Below, piece by piece: positions 23,231-36,467 of a stretch of 64,000 nt of DNA (position 1 is its first letter; each line of letters starts with the position of its first letter). The stretch spans positions 124,001 to 188,000 of the forward strand of contig WFMF01000055.1 of NCBI GenBank assembly GCA_011033025.1, given 5' to 3'. The notes beneath the pieces are model-generated. The model searched no databases, was not told the origin of the DNA, and saw only the letters and a list, made by a program, of their open reading frames with translations. Position numbers and translations under genes: made by a program. The DNA is from Beroe forskalii (Eukaryota; Ctenophora; Nuda; Beroida; Beroidae).

Positions 23231-23697
23231 GGAACCAAACTTTTCATTAGTATTACATGACAATTGACTTCATGCCACTTTATCTCTCTGCCCTGTCCGT
23301 GACCCTAACTTTTGAGAAGATGAAGTGTCATGTAGTCAAATGTCTGTTCCCAATACTGTTCAAAATTTCAAATCAACTCTTTCTTTGTCTTGCAGGATGG
23401 TGTATAGAGCTTGTAGAGAGCACTTGAATTGGACAGCATAGTTCGCGACAGGTGTAAACGATCTTTGGCAAGTAGCCAGGTAAGACCGGAGTCTATCTAT
23501 ATACGCAATACCTTCAGTATTTTTACACAGCAGGCAGTTGCCGCGCCCTGAAGCGATGTATATTGTATACTGTATAGTGTATACGCCTCTTGAATCTTGA
23601 TGTTATAGGTATTAATTATTGCATCTTTCACTGTTCCCTATCTGTTCAGAAGAACCATGAAGAAGCAGATGTAAAAGTTTAAAATCAGTACCTAATA

Positions 23698-23909
23698 TAC
23701 CTTAGGAGGTGTATTTATATGAAGGTTGTTATTTGGAGATTTTTCGAAAAAATCCCCATATTTTTACCCACCATGACAGTTCAAAATAACGTCATTATCA
23801 TATGTTTACTACAGTAATGACTTGAGAAAGATCCCCAAATTACAACCTTGAACCTACCAAATTTGTAAAAACCAAAATTTTACTCCATATAAATACACCT
23901 CCTAAGGTA
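23698..23909. mobile_element. 212-bp inverted-repeat element nested in copy 1
   Basis: Termini TACCTTAGGAGGTGTATTTA and its inverse ATAAATACACCTCCTAAGGTA give about 24-bp arms. The inside also folds (CCCCATATTTT, GATCCCCAAATTACAACC). An orthologous copy lies in the second large element. Confidence 0.85.
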
Positions 23910-23935
23910 GGTAATATGAAGCTAATAATGAAGGG

Positions 23936-24862
23936 TTTAGTAACGATTAAAACTTAAAAGTGCAAACTCAGTGATACTCAGGCCGGAGGCCCAGGTAATC
24001 GCACTATATAGAGACACCGCACTATATAGAGACACCATTTCTCTATAAAGTGCACTGTCGCTATATAGTGTTTTTTCGCACTATATAGAGACAAAATGTC
24101 GACCATATGTTAATGTATGTTTGAACAAAGTTCTTAAAATACTATTTTAGACACGTCCTCATTATTATAAGCGTGCCTTATATCGAGTAGCGGGTCACAA
24201 CTGGTTTAACATTGTGTAACATGTTGCCCGTATTACTGCAATTCAAACGGCTAGTATTTTACACCATGTCCAAAGGTTTCCAACGTTCCACTTTTTCCTT
24301 ATACAGATGCAGGATGGTTCCTACTGAAGTTCAGAGAAGCTCTTCGAAGATGTCCTTCCTGGCCGACCGTTCAGTTTCAAGACTCACATCGCTGTCCATC
24401 TTGCCAAGAAGACCCTGAAGAGGAAGGCTGCTGACACTGACCTCCCCTCTGGCCCCCACTAGCTCGAAAAAAGTGTAGAATGGCATGGTCCTGGAGGGGT
24501 GTCCGAAGCCAGTTCGAAGTCCACCATGATGGTTTCATCTGTTCAAGTTCCTCAGAACATTGTAAGTCCGAAATGAGTGATATTTGAAATCATTTGTATG
24601 AGGTCACAAAAAGTATCTACAGTATGTTCCTTATCTCTAATCCTAATGGGGTCAGCCAACAAGCAGTATCTACCGTATGTTACAGATCTGTAATCCTAAT
24701 AAGGTTTACCCTTATCAGTTGTAAATACAAGTCATAAATTCTATTGTAATCTTGATAAAGATGCGTTGTCTCTATATAGTGTTTTTACACCTATTTTAGA
24801 ATGTGAACTTTTGGCTCCAAAACAGCTTGTCTCTATAATTTTTAGTAACGATTAAAACTTAA
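23936..24862. mobile_element. Insertion bounded by 22-bp direct repeats
   Basis: TTTAGTAACGATTAAAACTT recurs at 23936 and 24841 (22 bp identical). Between them lie CACTATATAGAGACA motifs on the left and the inverse TGTCTCTATATAGTG on the right. A segment covering this interval (roughly 23.91-25.39 kb) is absent from the second large element. Its origin is unclear; no long frame is present. Confidence 0.6.
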
Positions 24863-27625
24863 TATAGTGCGGGAATCCCCAAGTGTGTAATATCGCATTA
24901 GAAACCGTGGTCGAAGGCCGAGGTTTTTATTGCAGACGTTTGTACTTTTTACGAGTTATTAAACTGAATTATGCACCGACCTTGCTTGTAAAATCTTAAA
25001 ATATAATTATTTTCATTTTTTATTAATTATGATATGAAGGCACAACTGGTTTAACCGTGCATAATAATTTATGGTGCAACGTCTAACAAGGTTTATGCAG
25101 TTTCAAGTTTTCCATTGTGCATAAACCTTTTCCAAAAAGTACTGATTAATGATGGTTATTTAAATCATCATTAATCAGTATCAGTATGCGGTGATCCGAT
25201 CATTCAGTTAAGAAACATTCAGTTTTTTTCCAAAAAAGGGTAACTACAGTTGATAACAAAACCATTATGCCCATTGCCCTAGTGTTTTTCAAAACGTGAC
25301 CTTACTATTGGAGGGAGTGGTGTCAAAATGAACACTGGATGACAGACCGCAGATTTCACTCTAAAGCTGCTCTTGATTACAAAAGCTCAAATACTAGACA
25401 AGCCCATAACACCACATTGTGATTTTTGCCCAATTTTCGAAATACTAAGTGATATTTGAAATCATTTGTAGAGACTCACCCCAAAATTAGCATAGAAACC
25501 TACCCGAGCGGCAGATTTTCCCATATACTAACTGATATTTACCACTATTTGAAGGTACCCACCCAAAATGAGCATAGGACGCTGTAGATTGTCCCATGTA
25601 ATAACTGAATTTTATCATGTTTTGTAGGGACCCATCTCAAAATGAGCATACAACTGCAGTTTGTCCCATGTACTAACGATATTATAACGTAAATATGGAA
25701 AAATGTGCAATTTTGACCAAGTCAATATGATTTCCCGTAAGGTGGCCACCTCAGTTAGTATTGTGGATTAAATGATTTCGCCAATGCCCAAACACCACGC
25801 ACACACCCGACCTCCTGTCTTACTGTCTTGCACAGTGCACTTAGTCCAAGATACCCCCGTCATAACGTACTGTTCCACTCACCATAGTAAATTTTTATGA
25901 ACTACAGCGCGTGATAAATCGGGATTTTGGCACTGCAGTGCGTTATAATCTAACGAACGGTACACTGGTGCCTATTGAAGGGATTTTAAATACTATGCGT
26001 AAATCTGCTGAAAGGTTCATAATTAAAGTTTATTTCCGATTATCTGAGATATGAATATGATTATCTGTAGATACACAGCTACAGCCACACCCTCCCAAAC
26101 TTCTCATCCCTCATTCAGGAAGGACTAGCAGCTGGTACGATTCAGTTATATTGCCCCATTCAAAGGAAGACGGGCCAATAGGAACTTTTTGGACAACTTC
26201 TTGAAATAGCTCCACTCGAAACCATGCCATCTGCCATGATCTACATTCTACATCTTCATAAGGGAGTATACATAAGGGAGTATACAGGAGATATCACATC
26301 TACGTCTTGTAGAGGATTTCAACGAACTGAGACTTCGGTCCCTTATTTGTTCATAGTGTGCTACACGCCAGACAGTGTTTACTTATAATCATCGATTATG
26401 GCGCATGTTGAAATCCCGTCAAAATTTCAAAACGCTGCTTGTGGTATCGGGTGAGGCCGTGAGATGAATTACTTACAAAGTACAAGGCACGAGGTAAAAA
26501 GTGTCACAATTCATGATTTACGTATACATTTGCTCACTCGAAAGCAACACTTTGAATTATACAACAGAAAATTCATAAAAGTAAAACCGTATAGAAAAGG
26601 GTCGTAATCGGTTGAATAATTTGCTGCTTTTTGTACTGCTTTTTGTACTGCTTTTTATCGTAATCTATCATATGAAACAATGTTTTACTCCCCAGCAACA
26701 CCAGTCACCACATACCTCCCAGTATGACTATTCTTTTAACCAGTTTATTTCGGCTGATTATCATACATACATGATGATTGATCCTTAGATAATCAAAAAG
26801 TATTATTTGTTTTGATATCGAAATTTAAATATACATAGATCATATAATGTATAACAGAAAACATGATAGGAATACTTTGATAGTACCTATTGTGAATTGT
26901 GATATTGCTTCTCATTTTATCATTATTTGAATTGTTTTGATCAAATCAAAATAAAGCTTATTATTCTCCTTATTGTTGCCATGAAGCGTATTCAAACTAC
27001 CACTCCGCATTCAAATTCTGTTGCCACCATCCCTGGCAAGTGGGAACTAATGGCTGGATTACATTGTACTAATGTTCTCACGTTGTACTGTACAATGATG
27101 CACAATATTATTCCTTTTCCTTATCTGTGACTTCTCCGTGGTGTTTTCCACGTTTATTATCCCCGCAATCATGCATGTGCTGAAACTACCTTCGTCACTC
27201 AACTCGTAAAATTTGTAACGCGCATGTCACAAAATCAATAAAGTGGCGCCGAACGCGCGCGCCAAACGACGCAGCTCTTAAGAGGTCTTCACATTTTGTC
27301 AGCATTGTATGAATGCGCGTCGATTTTTTAAATCGGCGATAACGATAACAAATTAGCGTCTAATCATAAATTTGAGAATTGCATCGGATTCCGCTTAAAA
27401 TTCTGCTTCCGTAGGTATCAAAGTTTTACGATTGGCCGAAAGCATCACGAGTTATGGGCAAAGTGTGAAAACCTTTCGGAAGGTATTGTGACTCATAGAA
27501 AGGGAATCACGCTTGCGTCTAGTCGATCTCGTAATCTACTCAACAAGAGCTTTCTTTTGGTACCAAAATTGTCGATTTTAGAAAAAAATTTACATTTTGC
27601 TTTTTATGTCCCTAAGCGTCTCCAC

Positions 27626-30600
27626 TAATAGGGTTGTTAAAACCCCAAAATAATGCTTATTAAGGGATTTCCTTAGATTTATTGTGGTCCCAGCACTCAA
27701 GAAAAATATAAAACAGTTTTACCTGAAATGGAAAAATTTCTAAACTTGGGCTTCAGATCCCTTTTTACTACCCCTATTAACTACCTTATTGACGAGGTAG
27801 GGTAGTAAATAGGGTGGTAAAAAGGGAGTTTGAAAGGGAATAAACCCTGGAATCATGATAAAAGGCTCTTTTATTAGATTAGCAGTACTCTAAACACTCA
27901 AAATAGATAACAAACAGATTTCCTGATGTATAACAACCCTTTTTACTACCCTATTGACGAGGTCCTATTGACTGATGAGCACACATACGCGTAAAACCAC
28001 CTAAACTATATCATCCAGATTTGTCTTGTATTGAAGAAGAAAATTTTGCTATTGTCTGTTAACAGTTGTTATTTTGTAAAAACTCAATAACCATGCTTCT
28101 TATAATCATGCTGTGATACATCAAGTACGTATCACATTTTGCGATTGCAGTAGTGGTTGATTATGCTGATATGTAAGTCAGTAAGTAAAAAGAATGATTT
28201 AGTAAAACAAATACAGTCATCTTTGTAGTCAAGCAATATACAATTCAAAACACACACACACACAAAATACAAATGAGGTCTTGCTGTTAGGATAATTATT
28301 TCTGCAAGCCTAGAATAAGTCAAAGTAAGCTTGAAAGGTACTTATTTAACTATTTAAATACAAGCTCTATAATAGAATGTCTTGGGTATAACAAGTTAAA
28401 TGAAGGAAATTTGTGGGGCAATCTGTTAAATTGATGTGTTTTACTTATTAATTATCAATGAATACAGTATTTCTATAAAAATTAGATATTTTACTTGTAT
28501 TCTTCATGGTTGAGCTTAGATACAATTTGATGATATCTAAATTTGAAAATAATCCTAACATGTCCACATTTGTAGAACCCATGTCTCTGGGTTAGAAAAG
28601 CAAACTAGACAGTTAATAAATCACTCTTATACCAATGTGCAGTGTGGGTGTGTGTGTTATACATTCACACCCAAAATCTGACTATACAGGATGATGAATC
28701 ATCCTGTATAAAGTTTGGACTGCACAAATTGAGAGCTTTCTATAAACTATATTGACCACATGAAGCAATTCAGGCCTCATAAACTGGTCCGAACCTCTAG
28801 CACACCCATGGTCAAACTGCACTGTTTGAGAAGCCTAAGGGAGAGATCGGCCAATTTAAATAAATAACGACCAAGAATGAGTCAGATTGTCATTATACTG
28901 TGTGTATTTTGTCCTTCTGGACTAATAATGGCTGTAGCCTCTTAGCTTTAATTGAATTATAGAGCTAGCTTACCATATTTTTCTTGAAAATCATCGGCTT
29001 ATTTTTCTGAAACCAATAAAAGTGTATATGTCAAGCAGGTTCTGCCCTGTTTGAGTGTTCAACCAATGTCCTGTTTTTTCTAGGCTATGAGTATACTTGG
29101 ATTGATGTTTTGGATGCAGAATGCTTTCAACCTCTAATCAAAAATGCATGTAAGTTAACCATAATTACTTAGTTACATAATCATGGTGAACTCCTATGTG
29201 CATGGCTTCTTCATTCATGTTGCAATCATCCACAGCTTATTGGCTGTTAAAATGAAGAAAACAAGTAATTCCACTGCGCATGAAAAACTGTGCATGTAGG
29301 AGTTTGACATGCCCCTGTTAAAATGCATTTGATTAACCTCAATCATTTGTCACTTAAAAACCTTAACTGACTTGTAGTCAGTACCTTGTAAACTGCAATA
29401 AAAGTTCTTGATTCTTGACTAAGATATGAAACAAAGAAACAAACTCGTGAATTTCAACATCAATATGAAGTATATAATTATAAACACTGAAATGTGACCC
29501 TTGCAGAATAACCACTCACCAGATGATGCGTTTATCATCCCTCCACCCCCTGGGAGGTAAGCAATTTCTTAATAAATAAGCAATTACAAGTATAAGTGAG
29601 TTATTCTTAATCTTTCAATATATTCATTATTTTACTTATACAGCACATGCAGTACCACTTAAATCAAGCTGCTTTTCTTTTTGAAATACAAAGAAAGCTA
29701 TTCAATTTTCAATGATGCAACCCATAAACATTGGGGTACTCCAACCTGCTCTAACATATTAAATGTATGGGAAGGAATGAAATATTAGTAATCCTATTGA
29801 AGGGCTACACTTTTTTACATGAATATATAAATGTATTAGAATAAATTTTATATTTTTATCTTCCTTATCAGCATATTCTAACTCGAAATTATAATCATTT
29901 CAGTATGACAGTTTTGCTGTCTGAAGAATATTTGAAATCACTGATTACTCCCCCTCCTCCTTCTTTCAATGACATCTTTGAAGGTTTTTTCTTATATGAT
30001 TTGGAGAGTTTTATCCTTTTTTGAATTAATAATACTTGCCCATAGTTATTATCTTATAACCAACTATTCAATATTCATGATATGATTTAAGGAAGACAAG
30101 TAATATTACTGCAACCATTATATTTTCATGCATGAAAGCTAGAACCATATTGACACAGAATTGATTCATGCTGTGGAGAGGCAAAGCTGATTTGTAGGTT
30201 TGAAAAGAGGATCTCCTGAAGAAGCCCACCCCATAAGTGGATTTTTTTCATATCTCTCTTGAGTATCCCACCTGAGTCGCCATTTGTCTTTTCCATGTGT
30301 TCCACTTTGCATCACATTTTTTTGCTGGAATATATCTGTACTTTTCTACTTTGCTCTACCTGAGAAAATCCTGAAATTTGTGTCATCCTATTGATATCTT
30401 TATGATTGCAACTTTTTGTCTTCAACTTCCATTTTTTTCCTGCCTTTCAAGTGCAATAACATCAGAATTTGTATTCAATGTCCTTGTCAGATATTTTGGC
30501 AAGGATGATCCTCTCACAAGTCTTGTCAACATAATTCCTGATGAATGAGTATTGAATAATATCATAGTTGCAAGAACACAATATTAATTTCTGAATGTAT

Positions 30601-31193
30601 TTAACCCACTACATGCCAACAACTCCAATATAACAGTATTGTATACTACTACATACTACAAGTGTTTGCCAGTGAAATTCGCAGAAGCTAAATCATAATC
30701 AGCATGAGGTTTAGACTATAAACAAATGGAAACAGAAGTCTACCAATAAGTGAACAGTGATTGAACTAAATCGAAACTCTAATATTCACACATTCACTTT
30801 GTAATTCAATCAGCTTTCCATGGTACATAGCATCCAAGCACAAATAAACATCAAAAATTCAATAACCTCCATTACTACACCACTACCTAATTCAATAGTG
30901 AATACCTAACACCACTGCTACATGTGTAATTCAATCATCTCTATCGGATTTCAGCTATTACATAACGATCATTATATAATTCTTGCTCCAATAATTTTTG
31001 TTATATAACGGCTCAAAAATTGATTTTGATTTGATGGTTGATAAACACTTTACACAAGGTTTTCAAATTTTCGAAATTTTGGGGTGTGATAATTTTTCCA
31101 GTGTGATAACTGTACAGATATCACACCCCTCGAAGAAAAGTTATCACACCTTTGTAAAATCAATCACAGTATCACATCCCAAAAATCGGTATC
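27626..31193. other. Spacer between large elements
   Basis: AT-rich DNA. At 27759-27826 there is a hairpin-like sequence (CCCTTTTTACTACCC against GGGTGGTAAAAAGGG) with a further half-copy near 27949. A CA microsatellite lies near 28253. Candidate exons at 29.1-30.0 kb are listed separately. Nothing else is recognised. Confidence 0.5.
29084..29983 (+). other. Weak candidate exons of an unidentified gene
   Basis: Three short stretches have exon-like borders: 29084-29149 (reading YEYTWIDVLDAECFQPLI, followed by a GTAAGT donor), 29507-29556 (NNHSPDDAFIIPPPPG) and 29904-29983 (MTVLLSEEYLKSLITPPPPS). The second and third join in phase; the first does not join the second without a stop. The proline runs recall cytoskeletal adaptor proteins, but I do not recognise the family. 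It could be a decayed or captured gene piece. Confidence 0.3.
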
Positions 31194-31430
31194 TCTCCCA
31201 TATAAACGGCTCTGAGTGACGTCACAGATCTAAACGTCAATTTTTCTGTATCCTAAACCTAACCATAGCCCTAACCAAAACCCTAACCTTAATCCCAACC
31301 CTAACCCTAACAAATTCTGACCCTAATCCTGACCCTAACCCTAGTCCTTAAAGCGCTAGGTGCGCTTAATTATATTTTTCTGAGTGACGTCATTGTCATA
31401 GATAATGAAGGCTCCCGTTTATATGGGAGA
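31194..31430. mobile_element. Inverted-repeat element with CRE-like sites and CCCTAA tract
   Basis: Termini TCTCCCATATAAACGG and CCGTTTATATGGGAGA are exact inverses. TGACGTCA sits about 20 bp inside the left end and again near the right end. The centre has degenerate CCCTAACCCTAA and a GCGCTAGGTGCGC stem. It is 237 bp and non-coding. Confidence 0.85.
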
Positions 31431-31869
31431 CGTACCCAAAAATCAAAACTTTAGAATTTTGTGATTGGTATTTATTTCATATTTACTGTGTAAAATCATT
31501 TAAATCTGACTTTTCAGTCAATTCTCTCACTCTATTACGATACACTAAACACTTGCCCTAACCAGCGTTGCTAAACATGTATTCCTCAGCCCGCATAGGA
31601 GTTTGTACGCGCCGTGCGAGCCAAACATGAAACAGGGATATACGTGTTTGGCAAAACATGTATACCCCTGTTTGCGTTGCGCTGCACGCTTTCGACGGAC
31701 GTTGCCCGTCGATTTCTTTTGACTGGATGGCTAGGTTGCATGTTGCAAAGTGACGTCCAAGTGTGGCCTGGAACGTTGCGCCGCGCGCGGCGCGCGCGGC
31801 CGCGCGAGGGTAGGATAACATCCTACGATGCAATGCACGCTTCCTCAGAACAGGAAGTTTTTTGAGTTT
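31431..31869. other. GC-rich stretch between inverted-repeat elements, no gene
   Basis: Includes a CG-dense core near 31780-31810 (GCGCGCGGC repeats) and no credible gene. Overlapping frames on both strands here are a consequence of high GC. Confidence 0.5.
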
Positions 31870-32179
31870 GCCCTAATTAGGACCCTAGTTACGCGCGCAC
31901 GGAGTGCGCGGCGCGACAAGCGCTAAAACCGCGACGCCCCTGGTTACTGGTTAGGGCAATGGTTAGGTTTAGGATACAGAAAAATTGACGTTTAGATTTG
32001 TGACGTCACTCAGGGTATGTCTCCCATATAAACGGCTCTGAGTGACGTCACAGATCTAAATGTCAATTTTTTCTGTAAGTGTATCCTAAACCTTCCCCTA
32101 ACCAGGCCAGGGGCGTCGCGAAACGCTTGCCGCGCCGCGCACTCCGTGCGCGTAACCAGGGTCCTGGTTAGGGCAATTA
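31870..32179. repeat. Roughly 300-bp imperfect palindrome of the CRE element family
   Basis: Reading out from about 32022 in both directions gives TGAGTGACGTCAC, TCAATTTTTCTG, ATCCTAAACC, then CGCGCCGCGCACTCCGTGCGC. These are two family members fused head to head. The right arm is interrupted by the large element at 32180, and related sequence resumes at 41429. Confidence 0.8.
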
Positions 32180-33289
32180 GTGGAGACGCTTAGGGACATA
32201 AAAATCAAAATGTAAAAATTTCTCTAAAATTGACAAATTTGGTACCAAAAGAAAGCTCTTGTTGAGTAGATTACGAGATCGACTAGACGCAATCGCGATT
32301 CCACGTGTAAAGTGTCCGTGCGCGGCTTAGAAGCGCGAGCGTGCGCGACGGCTGAAATTGGGTTATTACGTACATTTAATCTCATTTTTATGCTAAAAAT
32401 TTTACATCATCGTTTTTTTCGCAATTTTTTCACATAAGATAGAGTTCAAAACTGGATTTATAATTGGTACTATAAGATTTCAGATTTTTGAGTGCACCGC
32501 GCACAAAAGTTGCGATTTTACTCGACGCGTAAATGTTACAATATTTGGGCGCTAGGTAAAAATATATTTGGTGGAAATCTGCATAAAACTGACTTTTATG
32601 CCATGTCAATGCTGATAACAGTGGTTATGTTTTATTTGGGTCTCATTTCATTATCAAATAATAGCAATGGCTGCATTATGAAGTCATTGCTATACTATTT
32701 TAAGGGAATAACTCCAATATGATCTTGATGATCTAGTTTCAGTTAAATGTTATGAACAATGAAATTACTAAGTTGCCATACTCTTGCTATACTCTTTAGT
32801 TGTTAGTAAAATGTGCGATGTATTTATGAATACCTACAAATTGAAGAGCTGTGCTGTCTGTTTGAGCTTGAAGCCCTTGATTATGTTAGATTGTAAGAAA
32901 GTTATTTCATTGTTATGTGGGATTCATTTGATATACATTAAATACTTACAGTAATGCTGAATGATATCCTCCCTCAGTCCCTCATGTTCTCAGTAACTTT
33001 TTGAATTGAATGGAATGTCATTTTACCAGTATCCTTGTTTACCAGTCACTCTAATAGCATGAACTCTGTACCTACTACAGATGGATGCAGTCTATAGAAT
33101 GCATTGTTCTACACCCTAATTCTGATGCCATGAGGTAATGAATTAGTGCTATTTTTCCTCAGCATTTCCATTTCTCATTATTACATTTAAGCATGTGAAG
33201 GGAAGGGTTATAACAAATTCATACATATTAACATTTCAAGCATTGAAGAGTTGAAGCAGTGCTTATAGTGTTGAGAAGTTGAGACAGTT

Positions 33290-34690
33290 GCACTGCTCAA
33301 AATCGGTCAGTAGGAAATATGGCAGGCGGAGAAGCAGTGGAAGGTATAGTAACTTAGTAAGGTTGATAGGAACTCTGAAAGGCTGGAAAGCTGCACAAGG
33401 TATAGTAAGGTTTGTAGGAAATCTGGCAGGCTGAGAATACCAGCAGAAAGTAGAGCAAAGTTTAGGAAACCTTGCAGGCTGAGAAGCAACAGAAAGTAGG
33501 TTTTCTAAGATTGGTAGAGACACTGGCAGGCTGAGATGTAGGAGAAGGTAGAGTATGGTTGGTAAGAAATCTTACAGGCTGACAAACAGACAACAGCAGA
33601 AGGTAGAGTACCTATTAAGGTTAGTAGGAAATCTGGCAGGTGTCAAGCTGACAAGTGGTGCTCAGAAGGTAGAGTAAGGTTGATAGGAAATCTTACAGGC
33701 TGACAAGCAGCAGAAGGTAGGGTAAGGTTGGTAGAAAATCTGGCAGGATGAGAAGCAGCACAAAGTAAAGCTTGGTTAGGAGGAAATCTGTCAGGCTGAG
33801 AAGCAGCAGAAGGTAAGAGTTAGGTTGGTAGGTAATCTGGCAGGCTGAGAATACCACCAGAAAGTAGAGTAAAGTTTAGGAAACCTTGCTGGCTGAGAAG
33901 TAACAGAAGGTAGGTTTTCTAAGATTGGTAGAGACACTGGCAGGCTGAGATGAAGGAGAAGGTAGAGTATGGTTGGTAAGAAATCTTACAGGCTGACAAA
34001 CAGACAACAGCAGAAGGTAGAGTACCTATTAAGGTTAGTAAGAAATCTGGCAGGTGTCATGCTGACAAGCAGCAGAAGGTAGGGTAAGGTTGGTAGAAAA
34101 TCTGGCAGGATGAGAAGCAGCACAAAGTAAAGCTTGGTTAGGAGGAAATCTGTCAGGCTGAGAAGCAGCAGAAGGTAGAGTTAGGTTGGAAGGTAATCTG
34201 GCAGGCTGAGAATACCAGCAGAAAGTAGAGTAAAGTTTAGGAAACCTTGCAGGCTGAGAAGTAACAGAAGATATAGTAAGGTTGGTAGGACATCTGGCAG
34301 CGCTGAGAAGCAGCAGAAGGTAGAGCACCTAAGCCATAAGGTTAGTAGGAAATCTGGCAGGTGCCAAGCTGACAAGCAGCTGAAGGTAGATTAAGGTTGG
34401 TAGGAAATATTAAGGGTGACAAGGAGCAGAAGGTAGAGTAAGGTTAATAGGAAATCTGGTAGGCTGAGAAGCAGCAGAAGGTGGAGTAAGGTAATGATAG
34501 GAAATCTGGTTACTGTAGCTGAAAAGCAGCAGAAGGTAGAGAACTAAGGTTGGTTGGAAATCTTGTAGCAGCAGAAGGTATAGTAAGTTTGGACATCTGA
34601 CAAGCGCAAGGTAAAATAAGGTTAATAGGATATATGGCAGGCCGAGAAGCAGCAGAAGAGAAAGGTAGAGAAAGGTCGGTTGATTATTTT
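33290..34690. repeat. 48-bp minisatellite inside large element copy 2
   Basis: The same unit as in copy 1 but in a longer array, with higher-order duplications (a block containing GTGTCAAGCTGACAAG recurs). An isolated fragment lies at 35360-35420. Minus-strand frames here are repeat translations. Confidence 0.9.
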
Positions 34691-35360
34691 GTTTTAAATT
34701 TGACTTAAATGCGGCCTGACCTCGGCAAATCACAAAAATGCAGCCTTATTTCTGTATATAAATTGAATTAGCACTACAGTTTATTTATTTTAACCTACTT
34801 ATATTATTAAATTATTTCTACTTTTCATTTAAATTATTGCCAGTATTTACCAGTAATGAGGGTAAATATTATGTTGAAGATTTTAACTAGGTATTACCAC
34901 CGCCTTTGCAAATATGATTATTTATCATTACTAGCAAAACCCACGACCTCCGGTCGGGTGCTCGATTGGGTTGCGAGTGATGTCAGACCGGACAGACCTC
35001 ATATCAAAACATTCATAACATACTGTGAATTTGCTGATGAGACAGTGCTTTACAATCCATATAGTCTAGTTAACCAGTGTCAAGGATCTAATTTCACGTC
35101 TTCTGATACATTACGGAGTGGTGTCAGACCGGACAGACGCCAGACAAACATAATTACATAGATAAATATATATATATGATGAAGAATTATATATAGTAAG
35201 ATACTTAGTCCTTGATGGGAGGCTCTATTAACAGATTTTAAATTTGACTTGGTGCCTACCCTCAGCACATCCCAGATGCTTCATAATATATACTGTAACC
35301 CAGAGAAAAATATATGACACTTTCTGTGCTGTAAAAATTTATAATTGAATTGAATTGGAA
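34690..35360 (+). repeat. Dispersed repeat, copy on plus strand
   Basis: Shares blocks with the minus strand of 59190-59640, including GCCTGACCTCGGCAAATCA, GATGGGAGGCTCTATTAA and TTGACTTGGTGCC. It ends in ATTGAATTGAATTGG, as the 3' ends of some LINEs do. Inside, GTCAGACCGGACAGAC occurs twice. The family is not identified. Confidence 0.65.
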
Positions 35361-36467
35361 ATCTGGCAGGTTGACGAACAGTAGAAGGTAAAGTAAAGTT
35401 GAAAATCTGGCAGGAACTTTAAAACAGGCTAAGCTGTTATCTCACAATAGGAATATTAATAAGATGTACACTAAATCTATATTAATTATTTCAAAGTGTT
35501 CGTGCGTCTGTCTGTGTAAAATGACTATTTAGGAAGTGCATTTGATATTTTTGATCGTTTTTTTTGGGGGAAAGTCTTCACCCAATTAAGGGGATTGTTA
35601 TTATTGAAGGGAAATTTGAATTGGACCATCCGTTGATTAGTTATTTGCATAATAAATATCATGTGTTTACTAACGCTAATATATATGCTATGTAAAGGCA
35701 ATATTATATAGGTGATCTCAAATTACGAAGTATGTTGTGCGGTGCATTTCTGCGAATATCTGTTATAATCCTCGGTAAGCGGTAGCGGTGATCCAATCAC
35801 TTTACGCATTCCAAGATGAGGTCATGAAGCAAGTAGCTGTTGGCTGCTGGATACAAGATGAACCAAAGGTATCAGATTGATTGTTTCCGCGAATCTTTGC
35901 GGGCAAACGCTAGTTCATATATAATATGAAATATTGAAAATGAGACTGGTAAGAAAACTCGTAACTTGGCACAATCCCCTCTAACAACCAAATCTTTCAC
36001 TCAGAGTATACGTGACATTGTAACGCTATTCTTCTTTCTTCCGAATGGTCAATTCCTCTTCACTGCCTAAGTTGGTACCGAAACCGCATGAAACCAGTTC
36101 GAACATCAACAATCAACATCCATTAAATGTACGAATATGCGATGGGATCCTGCAGGATGGGATCATGCACCTCAGTCTTCGGAGAGCTTGAGGTAAGCAA
36201 ATACGTGATGCGTCATGAAGCGATGCTTTGGCACCTATCTTTATTTGCAATTGCAAATTGGGTTCACGAAATTATTTAATATTTGACTTTCATCTCACAT
36301 CTTACTATCTCATCTTTCTCTCTGTCGTGACCATATAAACTTGCCCAGACCCTATCGTATGCGTGGTAGGAGTTGAAAAATCCGTTCCCCACCTGTTACA
36401 TTTATAATTTACTGAAACTCAGTATCATTATGATCATTGATCATGATCAATCAAAATGCGGGCGACA

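Larger units (their letters stand above)
21296..27625. mobile_element. Large TA-flanked terminal-inverted-repeat element, copy 1 (6.3 kb)
   Basis: The left end GTGGAGACGCTTAGGGAC returns inverted at 27625, and TA dinucleotides flank both ends. About 130-150 bp of each terminus is alike in inverted orientation (including GGTACCAAAAGAAAGCTC). A subterminal GC-rich block near 21440 and another near 27255 contain GCGCGC motifs. The left part carries a 48-bp minisatellite, and the centre holds two nested inverted-repeat insertions. No transposase frame is seen, so it is non-autonomous or decayed. The TA duplication would fit the Tc1/mariner superfamily, though the size is unusual. Confidence 0.8.

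Noticed and set aside
31261..31345. Chromosome end or true telomere
   Set aside because: CCCTAA units are few and degenerate, sit inside an inverted-repeat element, and are flanked by other sequence on both sides.
31558..31865. Overlapping frames on both strands in the GC-rich block
   Set aside because: They reflect high GC and palindromic sequence; no recognisable protein in either.
33290..34690. CRISPR-like array
   Set aside because: Repeats are contiguous and diverged, with no unique spacers, and the genome is eukaryotic.
34856..35161. 101-residue plus-strand frame with two VRPDR segments
   Set aside because: It lies in a dispersed repeat whose minus-strand counterpart at 59.2-59.6 kb does not keep the frame.
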